64,000 bases of DNA, taken from Cognatishimia sp. WU-CL00825 (GTDB lineage Bacteria > Pseudomonadota > Alphaproteobacteria > Rhodobacterales > Rhodobacteraceae). A program made the translations under genes and the position numbers. Location of the stretch: NCBI RefSeq assembly GCF_040364665.1, contig NZ_BAABWX010000001.1, forward strand, positions 1,798,001-1,862,000, in the 5' to 3' direction. Numbering within the stretch: position 1 is the stretch's first letter; each line of letters opens with the position of its first letter. Below the pieces are notes generated by a model. It was not told the DNA's origin, ran no database searches, and saw nothing but the letters and a program-made list of their open reading frames with translations. This document shows positions 46,803 to 55,617 of this stretch, one piece after another.

Positions 46803-48389
46803 TTAGGTTTGCTTCTTTCTTGTCAACAGAACCAAGACGCAAACAGTTGCGACTAACAGTGCAACCGCAACAGGGCTTTTGAACAGAAAGTACGGGTCGC
46901 CTCCCGAAGCGCTAAAGGCCTGACGAGCGGTATTCTCAAGTGGCCCCGCCAAAATGAACGCGATCACAAAAGGTAGAATGGATACCTGCATGATCCGAAG
47001 GAAAAACCCGAGGAACCCAAACAAGATTGCAATCCAAAGGGCGGCCAGACTGGTCTCTTGAACGTATATCGCAGTAATCGTGACCAGTAGGACAACAGGC
47101 AAAAGTATTTGGTTCGGTATTCGCGCCATAACACCCATCGATCTCATGACATACCCGCCGACAGTCCAGTTCAATAGGTTCCCAACCGCCATTAAAGTGA
47201 ATATCCCAAAGGCAACAACAAGTTCTGGGTTGATTTCTGGTGAGGTGAAATTGAACACCGAAGGCCCCGGATTAAAGCCACCTATGCTATCGGCTGCTAG
47301 GATCAAGAATACCGCAGCCGCGTTTCCGGGGATGCCGAGGGAAAGCACCGGGATTAGGTTGGCTCCCGATACGGCAGAGTTTGCCGCCTCAGTGGCAGCA
47401 ATACCTTCAGGAATACCGTCACCGAAGGTTTTTCCAGAAGGAGAGTTTCCGCTGTCGTGAACCTTCTTACCGATGGAATACCCAAGTGTCGCAGCGAGCG
47501 TCGATCCGACGCCCGGCAACGCTCCGACAACGCAGCCGATCAGAGATGATCTGCCAATAAAGGGCAAAATCCGGCGGATATCTCCGGGACGCAAACCATC
47601 TTCTTCACTCTCAAGTGATGCCTCACTCTTGGTTTTCTCGGCGTGATTGATCCACATATCGAATATCGCTTTGAAGACTTCACCCAGGATCAGAACACCT
47701 AAGACCGCAGCGATCAGTGGGAAGCCTTCAGACAATGCATCAAGGCCAATAGTCAAACGCGGATGAAACGTATTTCCGGTCGCCACAAAAGCGGCAATCA
47801 GGCCAAGGCTAACTGAAATAAGCCCCTTCGCGACTGATCCACCGATCACCGCTGCGATAAACGAAAGCGATAATATGATCAGCGCCGTTTTTTCTGGGAG
47901 ATCCAGAACGGACTCGACCATGACCGCAAGAAAAGGCGCGCATACAAAAAGCACAATGTCAGAGATGGTGTCACCCGAAACAGACGAGAAATGAGCGATC
48001 TTCAGAGCTCTTTTCGGTGTGCCCCGCTTTGTCATCGGGTGCCCATCTAAGGTCGTCATAAATGCGTCGGGGGTTCCGGGCGTATTAAACAAGATGGCTG
48101 GAACCGCCCCACCAACTGTTGCGCCCTTCATAATTCCGATAAGAAACGCAAAGACTGGTAAAAGCGCATCTGCCGAAACCCCAAAAACGGAAATAAGGAT
48201 CGGCAGTGACACAGCCATGGCCATTGGCCCAGCAAGGCCCGGCGTCGCGCCAACTGCGATCCCAGTCAAAAGCCCGAAAAATAGCATCGCCAAGGCCGTC
48301 GGAATCCCGAGGCCCGCGATTTCGAACATGACCGGGCCATTAAAGACAGAAAGGACCCCCAGCCAAATGTAATTTAAAACTTCGGTCAT
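46803..48389 (-). CDS. tctA: TTT large membrane subunit, module 2
   Basis: A 528-residue membrane protein: TGIAVGATPGLAGPMAMAVS, FNTPGTPDAFMTTLDGHP, GALPGVGSTLAATLGYSIG, NSAVSGANLIPVLSLGIPG. It is a close paralogue of the TctA at 38334-39917. It overlaps tctB by 4 bp (ATGA). The order on this strand is tctC-tctB-tctA, as in module 1. Confidence 0.95.
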   Translation of the reverse strand: MTEVLNYIWLGVLSVFNGPVMFEIAGLGIPTALAMLFFGLLTGIAVGATPGLAGPMAMAVSLPILISVFGVSADALLPVFAFLIGIMKGATVGGAVPAILFNTPGTPDAFMTTLDGHPMTKRGTPKRALKIAHFSSVSGDTISDIVLFVCAPFLAVMVESVLDLPEKTALIILSLSFIAAVIGGSVAKGLISVSLGLIAAFVATGNTFHPRLTIGLDALSEGFPLIAAVLGVLILGEVFKAIFDMWINHAEKTKSEASLESEEDGLRPGDIRRILPFIGRSSLIGCVVGALPGVGSTLAATLGYSIGKKVHDSGNSPSGKTFGDGIPEGIAATEAANSAVSGANLIPVLSLGIPGNAAAVFLILAADSIGGFNPGPSVFNFTSPEINPELVVAFGIFTLMAVGNLLNWTVGGYVMRSMGVMARIPNQILLPVVLLVTITAIYVQETSLAALWIAILFGFLGFFLRIMQVSILPFVIAFILAGPLENTARQAFSASGGDPYFLFKSPVAVALLVATVCVLVLLTRKKQT

Positions 48390-48943
48390 ACGTCACCATT
48401 CGGGGGGAGTAGCAGATCTTCAAATGGAAGATCGTAAACGAGGATCATGGCAGCAGCGACACCCAGCCCAATAAGGAAGTGTCGAAGGCGCATTTTGCGT
48501 GTCGAAAGGCTGATAAAGGTGCCAACGAGTAAGCTACCACCAGCCAAATATCCTAGGTATTTCCAAGGCAAGGTATCGCGCAGTTCGCGATATCCCTGTC
48601 CGCTTTCGGCAAACAAGGCCACTGCCAATGGCCCAACCCACCTCATTGCCAACAGAGAGCATAAGAAGGTCAAAAAGGCGATCAGGCCAAAGGCAATGTG
48701 GCTGCGTTCGATTGACGCTTCTTGTTTCTTTGACCAGCTTTCGATGATCAAAAGCAGGCCAGAGGTTATGAGAAGAAGGAAACCAATCGTTGGTGCAAAG
48801 GCGTCACCAATGCTGAACTTACCGCGCGATTTGACGACAAATCCTGAGCCTGTATCAGCGGGTACCCACCAGAGAATGGCGACCACACCGAACAGAATGG
48901 CTAGGAGACCGAGAATAACATCCGGCTTTAGTTTGCGATGCAT
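48386..48943 (-). CDS. tctB: TTT small membrane subunit, module 2
   Basis: A 185-residue TctB with four helices, ending YDLPFEDLLLPPNGDV. I take the ATG at 48943, with ggaggctc upstream; six codons earlier is a weaker start. It lies 28 bp after tctC. Confidence 0.88.
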   Translation of the reverse strand: MHRKLKPDVILGLLAILFGVVAILWWVPADTGSGFVVKSRGKFSIGDAFAPTIGFLLLITSGLLLIIESWSKKQEASIERSHIAFGLIAFLTFLCSLLAMRWVGPLAVALFAESGQGYRELRDTLPWKYLGYLAGGSLLVGTFISLSTRKMRLRHFLIGLGVAAAMILVYDLPFEDLLLPPNGDV

Positions 48944-48970
48944 GACTGAGCCTCCCTGCAACTAGGTAGC

Positions 48971-49924
48971 TTATTCAGCCGCAGCTTTTAAAAGTTCTGC
49001 TGAGTCCGCAACTGCTTGAGACACCAAAGCATCCAGATCATCGCCGGTATAGATTGTGGCGCCACCGAAGGCTTTGCTCACAAGCTTCGCCGCATCTGTC
49101 TCAGGGTCATTCAAAACGTCAGAAATGGCACCTGAAATCTTATCCCGCGCAGCTGGGTCCATGTCGCCTGGAGCAATAAACATAAAGTAGCCATCCATAT
49201 AGTATGGGCTGCCAAGATCAGTGATGGATGGGGCATCTGGGCTTTCGCGCAGCGGCGTTTGAATCGCGGTTGCGATATTGACCATTTCACCCTGTGCGAC
49301 GAATTTCGCCTGTGCGCCTGCCACCCACCCGATGTCGATGTCACCTGCGCGCATGCCATTCATGATGGCTTTACCGCCTTTGACCGATACGATGTTGAAA
49401 TCAATGCCAGCGTTCTTGCCGAAGACATATGCCAGATCACCCTGACGCGTTGTCGCGACGCCGATCCGGATCGACTTACCTGCATCATTTGCCGCTTTGA
49501 CTTTGTCCCAACTATCAAAATCTCCGCCCGCCATGGCGACAAGACCCATTTGAAAAGCCGCAGTTGTGGCAATTGGCGTAAAGTCGTCGGCAGTCAGCCC
49601 AGATCCTGGTGCTGCCAGAAGATTATATGACAGAGTTTCGGAGATACCCATGCCAAAAGCCGTGCCATCACCTGGCTCTTTTTTGAGCGCAGTTAGCAGG
49701 TTCAGACCGCTGTTCCCGGTCACTTGCTCAGGTAGAATGGTCCATCCTGTTTTTTCTTCGATGGCTTCGGCAATCAGTCGCGCCTGCGTGTCTGCACCGC
49801 CACCTGCCGCAAAACCGACCATCATCTTAATCGGGCCTGGTGGCGTCCAGTCGGCCGCCATTGCAGTTGCAGGAATGGAAAGTGCAAGAGCCGCGGCCCA
49901 GCAAATTTTCAAGAATCGTTTCAT
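48971..49924 (-). CDS. tctC: TTT binding protein, module 2
   Basis: A 317-residue exported Bug/TctC protein: signal peptide MKRFLKICWAAALALSIPAT then AMAADW, PPGPIKMMVGFAAGGGADTQ. It has gaggagg upstream and diverges from a MarR-type regulator across an operator-like dyad. The operon order and divergence mirror module 1, but with a MarR rather than a LysR regulator. Confidence 0.92.
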   Translation of the reverse strand: MKRFLKICWAAALALSIPATAMAADWTPPGPIKMMVGFAAGGGADTQARLIAEAIEEKTGWTILPEQVTGNSGLNLLTALKKEPGDGTAFGMGISETLSYNLLAAPGSGLTADDFTPIATTAAFQMGLVAMAGGDFDSWDKVKAANDAGKSIRIGVATTRQGDLAYVFGKNAGIDFNIVSVKGGKAIMNGMRAGDIDIGWVAGAQAKFVAQGEMVNIATAIQTPLRESPDAPSITDLGSPYYMDGYFMFIAPGDMDPAARDKISGAISDVLNDPETDAAKLVSKAFGGATIYTGDDLDALVSQAVADSAELLKAAAE

Positions 49925-49962
49925 GGTTTCCTCCTCTGTTGATCATCAATTCGCAGTATTTG

Positions 49963-49996
49963 GTGGAAAAGTCAACGAAAAGGTTGACAAGTCCAC
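49963..49996. promoter_or_regulatory. MarR-type operator between tctC and the MarR gene
   Basis: gtcaac (49971-49976) and gttgac (49983-49988) with outer arms gtgga (49963-49967) and tccac (49992-49996) share one centre at 49979.5. A promoter-like TTGACA (49984-49989) for the rightward gene lies inside it. This strongly suggests autoregulation and control of both directions. Confidence 0.65.
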
Positions 49997-50034
49997 TAAA
50001 GTGCGCAAACTAGAACGGCAAGAAGAGGTCTCAA

Positions 50035-50505
50035 ATGTCTAAGTTTACACGCGATAGTGCGATCGATTTGGATCTGCCATTATCATTTCAAATTGCTCAA
50101 CTGCACTCTGCGCTGAATGCGCAAGCCAAAGCGATTATCGCCCGGCATGGCAATTTGAACATCGCGCAATGGCGCATTATCCGACTGGTTGCTTGGGACA
50201 TAGCGAACACGACCACAACTGTCAGAAAAGCTGCTGGCATAGATAAGAGCCAGTTCAGCAAGACGCTAAGTGTTCTGGAAAGGGAAGGTTTCGTTGAAAT
50301 CCTGCCTTATGAGGACGATAAACGGCAGCATTTAATCGTGCTGACAACCAAAGGCGTCGAAGCCCACGATCGTTTGGGCCCCGAATTGGATGCGCGGCAT
50401 CAATATTTGCTTGCATCTTTAAATGACGACCAACGCGAAATGATCCACGAAGCAATCAAAGCGCTTTCTGAAGCGGCTGAAACAACCGATTTTTCAAATG
50501 TCTAA
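50035..50505 (+). CDS. MarR-family transcriptional regulator
   Basis: A 156-residue winged-helix regulator: LNIAQWRIIRLVAWDIANTT, then VRKAAGIDKSQFSKTLSVLE (recognition helix) and FVEILPYEDDKRQHLIVLT (wing). It is followed by the second sulfatase and an FAD dehydrogenase on the same strand. The dyad just upstream is its likely binding site. Confidence 0.92.
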   Translation: MSKFTRDSAIDLDLPLSFQIAQLHSALNAQAKAIIARHGNLNIAQWRIIRLVAWDIANTTTTVRKAAGIDKSQFSKTLSVLEREGFVEILPYEDDKRQHLIVLTTKGVEAHDRLGPELDARHQYLLASLNDDQREMIHEAIKALSEAAETTDFSNV

Positions 50506-50544
50506 ATTCTCGCAACACCATAGTTCTTCAAGGAGCTTCATCCT

Positions 50545-51990
50545 GTGAAACGCCCGCCCAATCTTCTTGTGATCTTATCGGATCAACATCAGGCCAAAGC
50601 GATGTCTTGCGAAGGTCATCCGGTCGTACAAACGCCAAATCTTGATTCTCTTGCAGAGCGTGGAACGCGTTTCACAAATGCGTATACTCCCTCGCCGATT
50701 TGCGTCCCGGCACGCGCGGCCTTCGCAACAGGTCGACATGTGCATGACATTCGCAACTGGGACAACGCAATGCCATATGTGGGTAATCCGAGAGGCTGGG
50801 GACACGCACTGCAAGAAAAAGGCGTGCGCGTTGAGTCGATAGGGAAGCTGCATTACCGCAAAGATGATGACGACGCAGGTTTTGATGTTCAGCATATCCC
50901 GATGCATGTCGTCGATGGAGTTGGGATGGTCTGGGGTTCAATCCGCAAAGAAGAAGACCGCGTTTTCCACGAAGGTGTCCGAATGATGGGCGACTACATT
51001 GGCCCCGGCGAAAGCTCCTACACAAAGTATGATCGCGCGGTCACGGAACGCACATGCGATTGGCTGAAATCGTCTGCAAACGATGAGGAACCCTGGTGCC
51101 TCTATGTTGGCCTTGTGGCACCGCACCACCCGCTGGTTGCACCGCAGGAGTTCTTTGATCTCTATTCGCTCGACAATCTCCCAGAAGACAAACTGCATCC
51201 ACGTGACGGTTACAAACAGCACCCATGGATCATGAAGCAAGCGGCTTCGATGATCGGCGAGGAAGGCTGGACAAGCGAAGAAGAACGCAAAACAGCGATT
51301 GCTGCTTACCTTGGATTGACCAGTTGGATGGACCACAACGTTGGTCAAATCGTGCAATCTCTCAAAGAGAACGGCCTATATGATGACACGACCATCATCT
51401 ACTCCAGCGACCATGGTGAAAACCTCGGCACACGCGGTTTATGGGGCAAAATGAATATGTATGAGGAGTCGGCAAAGATTCCGATGATCGTTGCGCCAGC
51501 GCCTCGTTTGGATCTGACTGAGCCTAAGCAAGTTAGAACCACTGCGACGTTGCTTGACGTTTCAGAGACCATTCTCGATCATTTTGACGCCAATTTGGCA
51601 GGTGAACGTCCGGGGGCATCTTTGTATGAGCTCGCTCAGAAACCAGATGATCGTGACCGAGCGGTGATCAGCGAATATCATGCGATCGGGTCCGTAAGTG
51701 CCTCTTTCATGTTGCGTAAAGGTGCTTGGAAGCTGATTGAATACGTCGGCTTTGAACCAGAGCTTTTCAACCTTGAAAATGACCCTGAGGAACTGGTGAA
51801 CTTGGGCAGTGATCCTGAGTTCGCCCACATTTTAGCCGACCTAAAATCCGAGCTTAGTAAGATCTGCGATCCAGAAGAAGCAAATGCAATGGCATTTGCA
51901 GACCAAGAAGCAATGATTGAATCTTATGGAGGGACAGCCGTTGCTGCCACCTTGGGTGCGCCATCTGCTACGCCTCCTCCAAAACTCTAA
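50545..51990 (+). CDS. Type I sulfatase, module 2
   Basis: A 481-residue cytoplasmic sulfatase starting at GTG (aaggag upstream). The CxPxR motif is C53-V-P-A-R57 in TPSPICVPARAAFATG. The metal sites are VILSDQHQAKAMSCEG and IYSSDHGENLGTRGLWGK. It belongs to the same superfamily as the enzyme at 39956-41482, but differs clearly in sequence and is closer in style to choline-sulfatase/phosphonate-monoester-hydrolase types. It would free a hydroxyl group on the imported carboxylate. Confidence 0.88.
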   Translation: MKRPPNLLVILSDQHQAKAMSCEGHPVVQTPNLDSLAERGTRFTNAYTPSPICVPARAAFATGRHVHDIRNWDNAMPYVGNPRGWGHALQEKGVRVESIGKLHYRKDDDDAGFDVQHIPMHVVDGVGMVWGSIRKEEDRVFHEGVRMMGDYIGPGESSYTKYDRAVTERTCDWLKSSANDEEPWCLYVGLVAPHHPLVAPQEFFDLYSLDNLPEDKLHPRDGYKQHPWIMKQAASMIGEEGWTSEEERKTAIAAYLGLTSWMDHNVGQIVQSLKENGLYDDTTIIYSSDHGENLGTRGLWGKMNMYEESAKIPMIVAPAPRLDLTEPKQVRTTATLLDVSETILDHFDANLAGERPGASLYELAQKPDDRDRAVISEYHAIGSVSASFMLRKGAWKLIEYVGFEPELFNLENDPEELVNLGSDPEFAHILADLKSELSKICDPEEANAMAFADQEAMIESYGGTAVAATLGAPSATPPPKL

Positions 51991-52014
51991 ACAACCTCAA
52001 AACAAGGCCTTCCT

Positions 52015-53400
52015 ATGACACATGCAAAGCTTGCAGAGGCTCTGGCAGAGCTGAAAGACCTCTTGGGTAATCGTTTTTCACAGGGCGATACCATCCGCGA
52101 AATGCATGGCCGAGATGAAGCTCATACCAAGCCTGCGCTTCCAGATGCCGTAGTTTTCCCTGAGAATACCGAAGAGGTATCTGAGGTTGTGAAAATCTGC
52201 TCGAAATACGAGATCCCAATGATCCCGTTTGGCATTGGTACATCGCTTGAGGGCCATGTAATTCCGACAAACGGCGGTATCAGCATAGATACCAGCAAGA
52301 TGCACAAGATCTTGGCCGTCAATGAAAGCGATCTCGATGCAATCGTTGAACCTGGCGTGTCCAGAATGCGCTTGAATGAAGAGCTGCGCGCAACAGGGCT
52401 CATGTTTACCGTCGATCCTGGTGCAGATGCCACTTTGGGCGGCATGGCAGCAACGCGCGCATCTGGTACGAATACCGTCCGCTATGGAACGATGCGGGAA
52501 AACGTACTGGCCTTGGAAGTGGTTTTACCGGATGGCACAATCATTGAAACCGGGTCCCGCGCGCGTAAATCATCGTCAGGATATGACCTCACACATCTAT
52601 TTGTGGGCTCTGAGGGAACGTTGGGGATTATCACCAAACTTACGGTGAAATTACATGGCCAGCCAGAGAGGATTCTGTCGGCCACATGCGCCTTCGACAC
52701 GGTTGATGCGGCTGTGAATACCGTGATCATGGCCATCCAAATGGGCATACCAATGGCACGCATTGAGCTGCTGGATGATGTTCAGATGAAGGGTATGAAT
52801 AACTTTCACCCCGACATGAACTTGCCTGAAAAACCCCATTTGTTTCTTGAGTTTCATGGTTCTGAGAACGGCGTCCAGGAACAGGGCGAGCTTTTTAAGG
52901 GTGTCGGTGAGGAATTCGGAGTTTCTGACTTTAGGTGGGCCACGAAACTAGAAGAACGCAATGAACTTTGGGCAGCGAGGCATGAGGCTTATTATGCAGG
53001 AAAGTCGCTTCGGAAAGGCTGCGAAGGTGTTGTGACGGACTGTTGCGTGCCTATTTCGGCATTGGCGGACTGCATTGCTCAAACGAAAGATCTGATCGAG
53101 GAAGCCGGAATGATCGCTCCCATCGTAGGGCATGTTGGGGACGGCAACTTTCATCTGCTGATCTTATTTGATCCGAATGATGAAGAAGACCTCACAAAAG
53201 CCAAAGCACTCGCCTCTGCTGTCAACCGCGTCGCGTTATCTTACGGTGGCACCGTTACAGGTGAGCACGGAGTAGGTACAGGCAAGAAAAAGTACATGCG
53301 CGACGAGCATGGCGCGGCTTACGATCTTATGGGAACAATAAAGCGCTCCATTGACTCCGGCAATCTGATGAACCCCGGCAAGCTCGTTGACGTGGTCTAA
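52015..53400 (+). CDS. FAD-linked 2-hydroxyacid dehydrogenase (GlcD / D-lactate dehydrogenase type)
   Basis: A 461-residue FAD_binding_4/FAD-oxidase C protein: PVVFPENTEEVSEVVKICSK region near residue 45, PFGIGTSLEGHVIPTNGGIS for FAD binding, GSEGTLGIITKLTVKL, VGHVGDGNFHLLILFD and TGEHGVGTGKKKYM near the end. These enzymes oxidise D-2-hydroxy acids (D-lactate, glycolate). It follows the sulfatase by 24 bp. Its fold is unrelated to the FMN enzyme that occupies the same place in module 1. Confidence 0.9.
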   Translation: MTHAKLAEALAELKDLLGNRFSQGDTIREMHGRDEAHTKPALPDAVVFPENTEEVSEVVKICSKYEIPMIPFGIGTSLEGHVIPTNGGISIDTSKMHKILAVNESDLDAIVEPGVSRMRLNEELRATGLMFTVDPGADATLGGMAATRASGTNTVRYGTMRENVLALEVVLPDGTIIETGSRARKSSSGYDLTHLFVGSEGTLGIITKLTVKLHGQPERILSATCAFDTVDAAVNTVIMAIQMGIPMARIELLDDVQMKGMNNFHPDMNLPEKPHLFLEFHGSENGVQEQGELFKGVGEEFGVSDFRWATKLEERNELWAARHEAYYAGKSLRKGCEGVVTDCCVPISALADCIAQTKDLIEEAGMIAPIVGHVGDGNFHLLILFDPNDEEDLTKAKALASAVNRVALSYGGTVTGEHGVGTGKKKYMRDEHGAAYDLMGTIKRSIDSGNLMNPGKLVDVV

Positions 53401-53488
53401 ACTGAAGTTTTTCTTCGCTCTTGAAGACTTTCAACAATATAGCAGCCTTTGCTGGCCGGAAAACGGATTGCGGACAGTTTTCGCCATT

Positions 53489-53552
53489 GCAGCGAAAGTC
53501 AGCTTTCCGCCCGTCGTGCTATTCGTTTATGACCGCTTTGGGCTGGCACCGG
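53489..53552 (+). repeat. Dispersed 64-bp repeat, copy B
   Basis: Copy of the sequence at 35491-35554 (56 of 64 bases equal), here just after module 2 and before the reverse transcriptase stop. Confidence 0.8.
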
Positions 53553-53574
53553 TCGTCTCTGAGCCGCTCACCCC

Positions 53575-55075
53575 CTACCCCTGATACCCGAATAGCTGAA
53601 CTTCCTTCGGCTTGATTACTGACTTCAAATTGTCAAATGCGTCCCGATCAACAAACTGGTGCGCTGCAAGCAACGGCTGGAAGTCGGAGGGCAACCAGTC
53701 GGAATTCCAGATCTGAAGCTCTCGGTCATGCAATGCCAAGCACAGTGGCTCGTTGAAATCATCACTCAATCCCATTGGAGCAACAAACCTATTAAGCCAA
53801 ATATGCAGGTGACCCGAGTACGGCACCCTTTCGAACTTCTTCAGAATACGACCAAGCAGCTCCTCGCTCTCGTCGAATGTGGTCAGAGAAAGAAGCTTGC
53901 TCAAGATTGCTGCATAAAGTGGATAGATCCGAGGGTTCTCAAGGGCAACGTCTGTGAGCGCAGCCACAATTGAGTGAATGGACTCGTCGGTTTCCTTTAG
54001 CTTGTGTATGCGTTTTTGGAATTTGGATAGCGCAACAGCGATACTGCCGGAATTTGGGTGGGCCTTGGCAAGCTCATGGATAAGCAACATGTGCTTCACT
54101 AGGCTCTTCTTTTTCTTTTCCTTACCAATCCAAAACAATTTATCTTCCTTGACCGAAGATTGGATGATCTCGCGGGAAGCCGAGGTTTTATCGACACTTA
54201 ACTTCATGCCAAGGTCTCGCAGAACATCCGTGAGCAACCGGGCGATGGTCTCGGCATCAGACGAGCTGTTGGTGAATATCCGGTAGTCATCGCGGTATCG
54301 CAGAATTTTGAAGTCAGAAACCCCGACCTGAGAAATCGCCTTGGATAGCTGCGTATCAGCGTAGCCCAAGATAATTTCCGCGATAAGGTTCATGGAATTT
54401 GAGCCCTGCGGAATCCCATTGGTCTGATTGTGCATGCAGCTTCTGATTAGGAAATCCAGTTGATTGCCCAACAGCATCTTGTCGTGGCGGCCTTCCTTGC
54501 TCTTTGCCAACTCTTTGCCGTGTAGCGCCCAAGCGATCGAGTGGGTGTAAATTGAGCCATAGCAGTCGGCGACGTCTGTGTTCAGCACAAAGGAGTAGTC
54601 GAGGCTTAAATCAATAGACCGCTGCTCCATGGCCTGCCACCACGAGAACACCTGAGCGGCCTTATCCTTCTGTTCATTGTTTGACTCAACGGGAAGACTA
54701 ACACACTCTATCCGGGGGTCCTGGGCAAACTCGCTGAACTTCGACCGGACTAAATCCCAACCTTCAGGCTCGGTGATCGCATTGACCAGCGCGACATAGA
54801 TTACCGGATGAATAATCTGTTGTGGTCGCCATGCGTATTTACCATCTTTGTTGTGCAAAAATAACGTGATTTAAGCCCTCAAGGTCACCCGGTTTCTGCG
54901 TCCAAATACCGTTGATGTGCCTTCCGTCGAGCTTCCAGTCGATCGCTGTGAGCAGGGCATCGAAATTGTAATACTTGGGCAGATCGAAGTCGAAATAGTT
55001 TTCGGACTTCAGAAGGAAGCTTCGCGCCTGACCACAGGTCATTTCAGTCAACTGTTTCGGTTTAGCGCTGCCCAT
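53575..55075 (-). pseudogene. Defence-type (UG/Abi-like) reverse transcriptase, interrupted by a 1-base frameshift
   Basis: A start at 55075 gives about 73 residues (EMTCGQARSFLLKSENYFDF then DLPKYYNFDALL, ending NHVIF), which stop at 54839. The rest continues in the next frame from HNKDGKYAWRPQQIIHP (54858 leftward). Dropping one base of the five-T run (54857-54861) restores NHVI-L-HNKDGKYAWRP and a single protein of about 500 residues. RT motifs are intact: LNTDVADCYGSIYTHS (A), TNGIPQGSNSMNLIAE (B), ILRYRDDYRIF (C, YRDD). A helical C-terminal part of about 190 residues follows. No maturase or retron-like partner is visible. It resembles the 'unknown group' RTs that include phage-defence enzymes; class not assigned. 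Confidence 0.8.
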
Positions 55076-55265
55076 AGTTTCAATCCATTTTTTGATAATC
55101 CAGAGCTATATAGGACTGGCCAGGGCAGTTATCACCCTCGAGGCCGAATGTTTTGGCTCAGGGCATCAAGGCGGCGACGCGATCCAAGCCCATGTGACAT
55201 CCGCCCTCGCCAGAAAACCGAGCTCTTTTCCGTATCTAAATCGGAAACAACAAAGGAGTTCCGTT
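55076..55265. other. Upstream region of the reverse transcriptase
   Basis: No gene is evident. Since many defence RTs use a nearby template RNA, a noncoding RNA could lie here, but I cannot support one from the sequence alone. Confidence 0.3.
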
Positions 55266-55427
55266 ATGACCACGCCAGCCAATCTTGGGAGGTTTCTCTC
55301 CCGCACACCCCCGAAGTCAGTCCTGACAACCATGCTCTGGATCGGCTCCCGCAGCCACCCAGCCGTTACCACTCTCGTCACCCTTGTTGTCCTTGTGTCC
55401 TGGATCCGAGGAGCCCGTGATGACTGA
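55266..55427 (+). CDS. Small protein with one hydrophobic segment, upstream of the integrase
   Basis: A 53-residue frame: ATG at 55266 with ggagttcc upstream. The second half, SHPAVTTLVTLVVLVSWI, is a likely membrane helix. It overlaps the next gene by 8 bp (ATGACTGA), which suggests translational coupling. I do not recognise it. Confidence 0.45.
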   Translation: MTTPANLGRFLSRTPPKSVLTTMLWIGSRSHPAVTTLVTLVVLVSWIRGARDD

Positions 55428-55614
55428 GTTTAAACCCGGTGACATCGTTGTCCTTGCCGCCACCGACGACTGGCCAGAGCATCGCTTCAGGGTCGACTAC
55501 GTCTTTGATGACTGCCTTGGCGGCTACTCGCTGACCGGGCCTTTCGCGGGACAATACGGCGAGCCAGAGTGCGCTCTCGTGATCCGCACAGACAACCCAC
55601 AAACCAAGGAGTGA
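55420..55614 (+). CDS. Small hypothetical protein upstream of the integrase
   Basis: A 64-residue acidic protein: MTEFKPGDIVVLAATDDWPE then HRFRVDYVFDDCLGGYSLTG. It has ggagcccg upstream, overlaps the preceding frame by 8 bp and lies 3 bp from the integrase start. The position is that of an excisionase or regulator, but the sequence lacks a recognisable helix-turn-helix. The first half recalls short barrel-like domains. Confidence 0.55.
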   Translation: MTEFKPGDIVVLAATDDWPEHRFRVDYVFDDCLGGYSLTGPFAGQYGEPECALVIRTDNPQTKE

Positions 55615-55617
55615 TCC

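Noticed and set aside
55076..55265. Template RNA for the reverse transcriptase
   Set aside because: No convincing paired structure with a branch or priming feature could be identified by eye.
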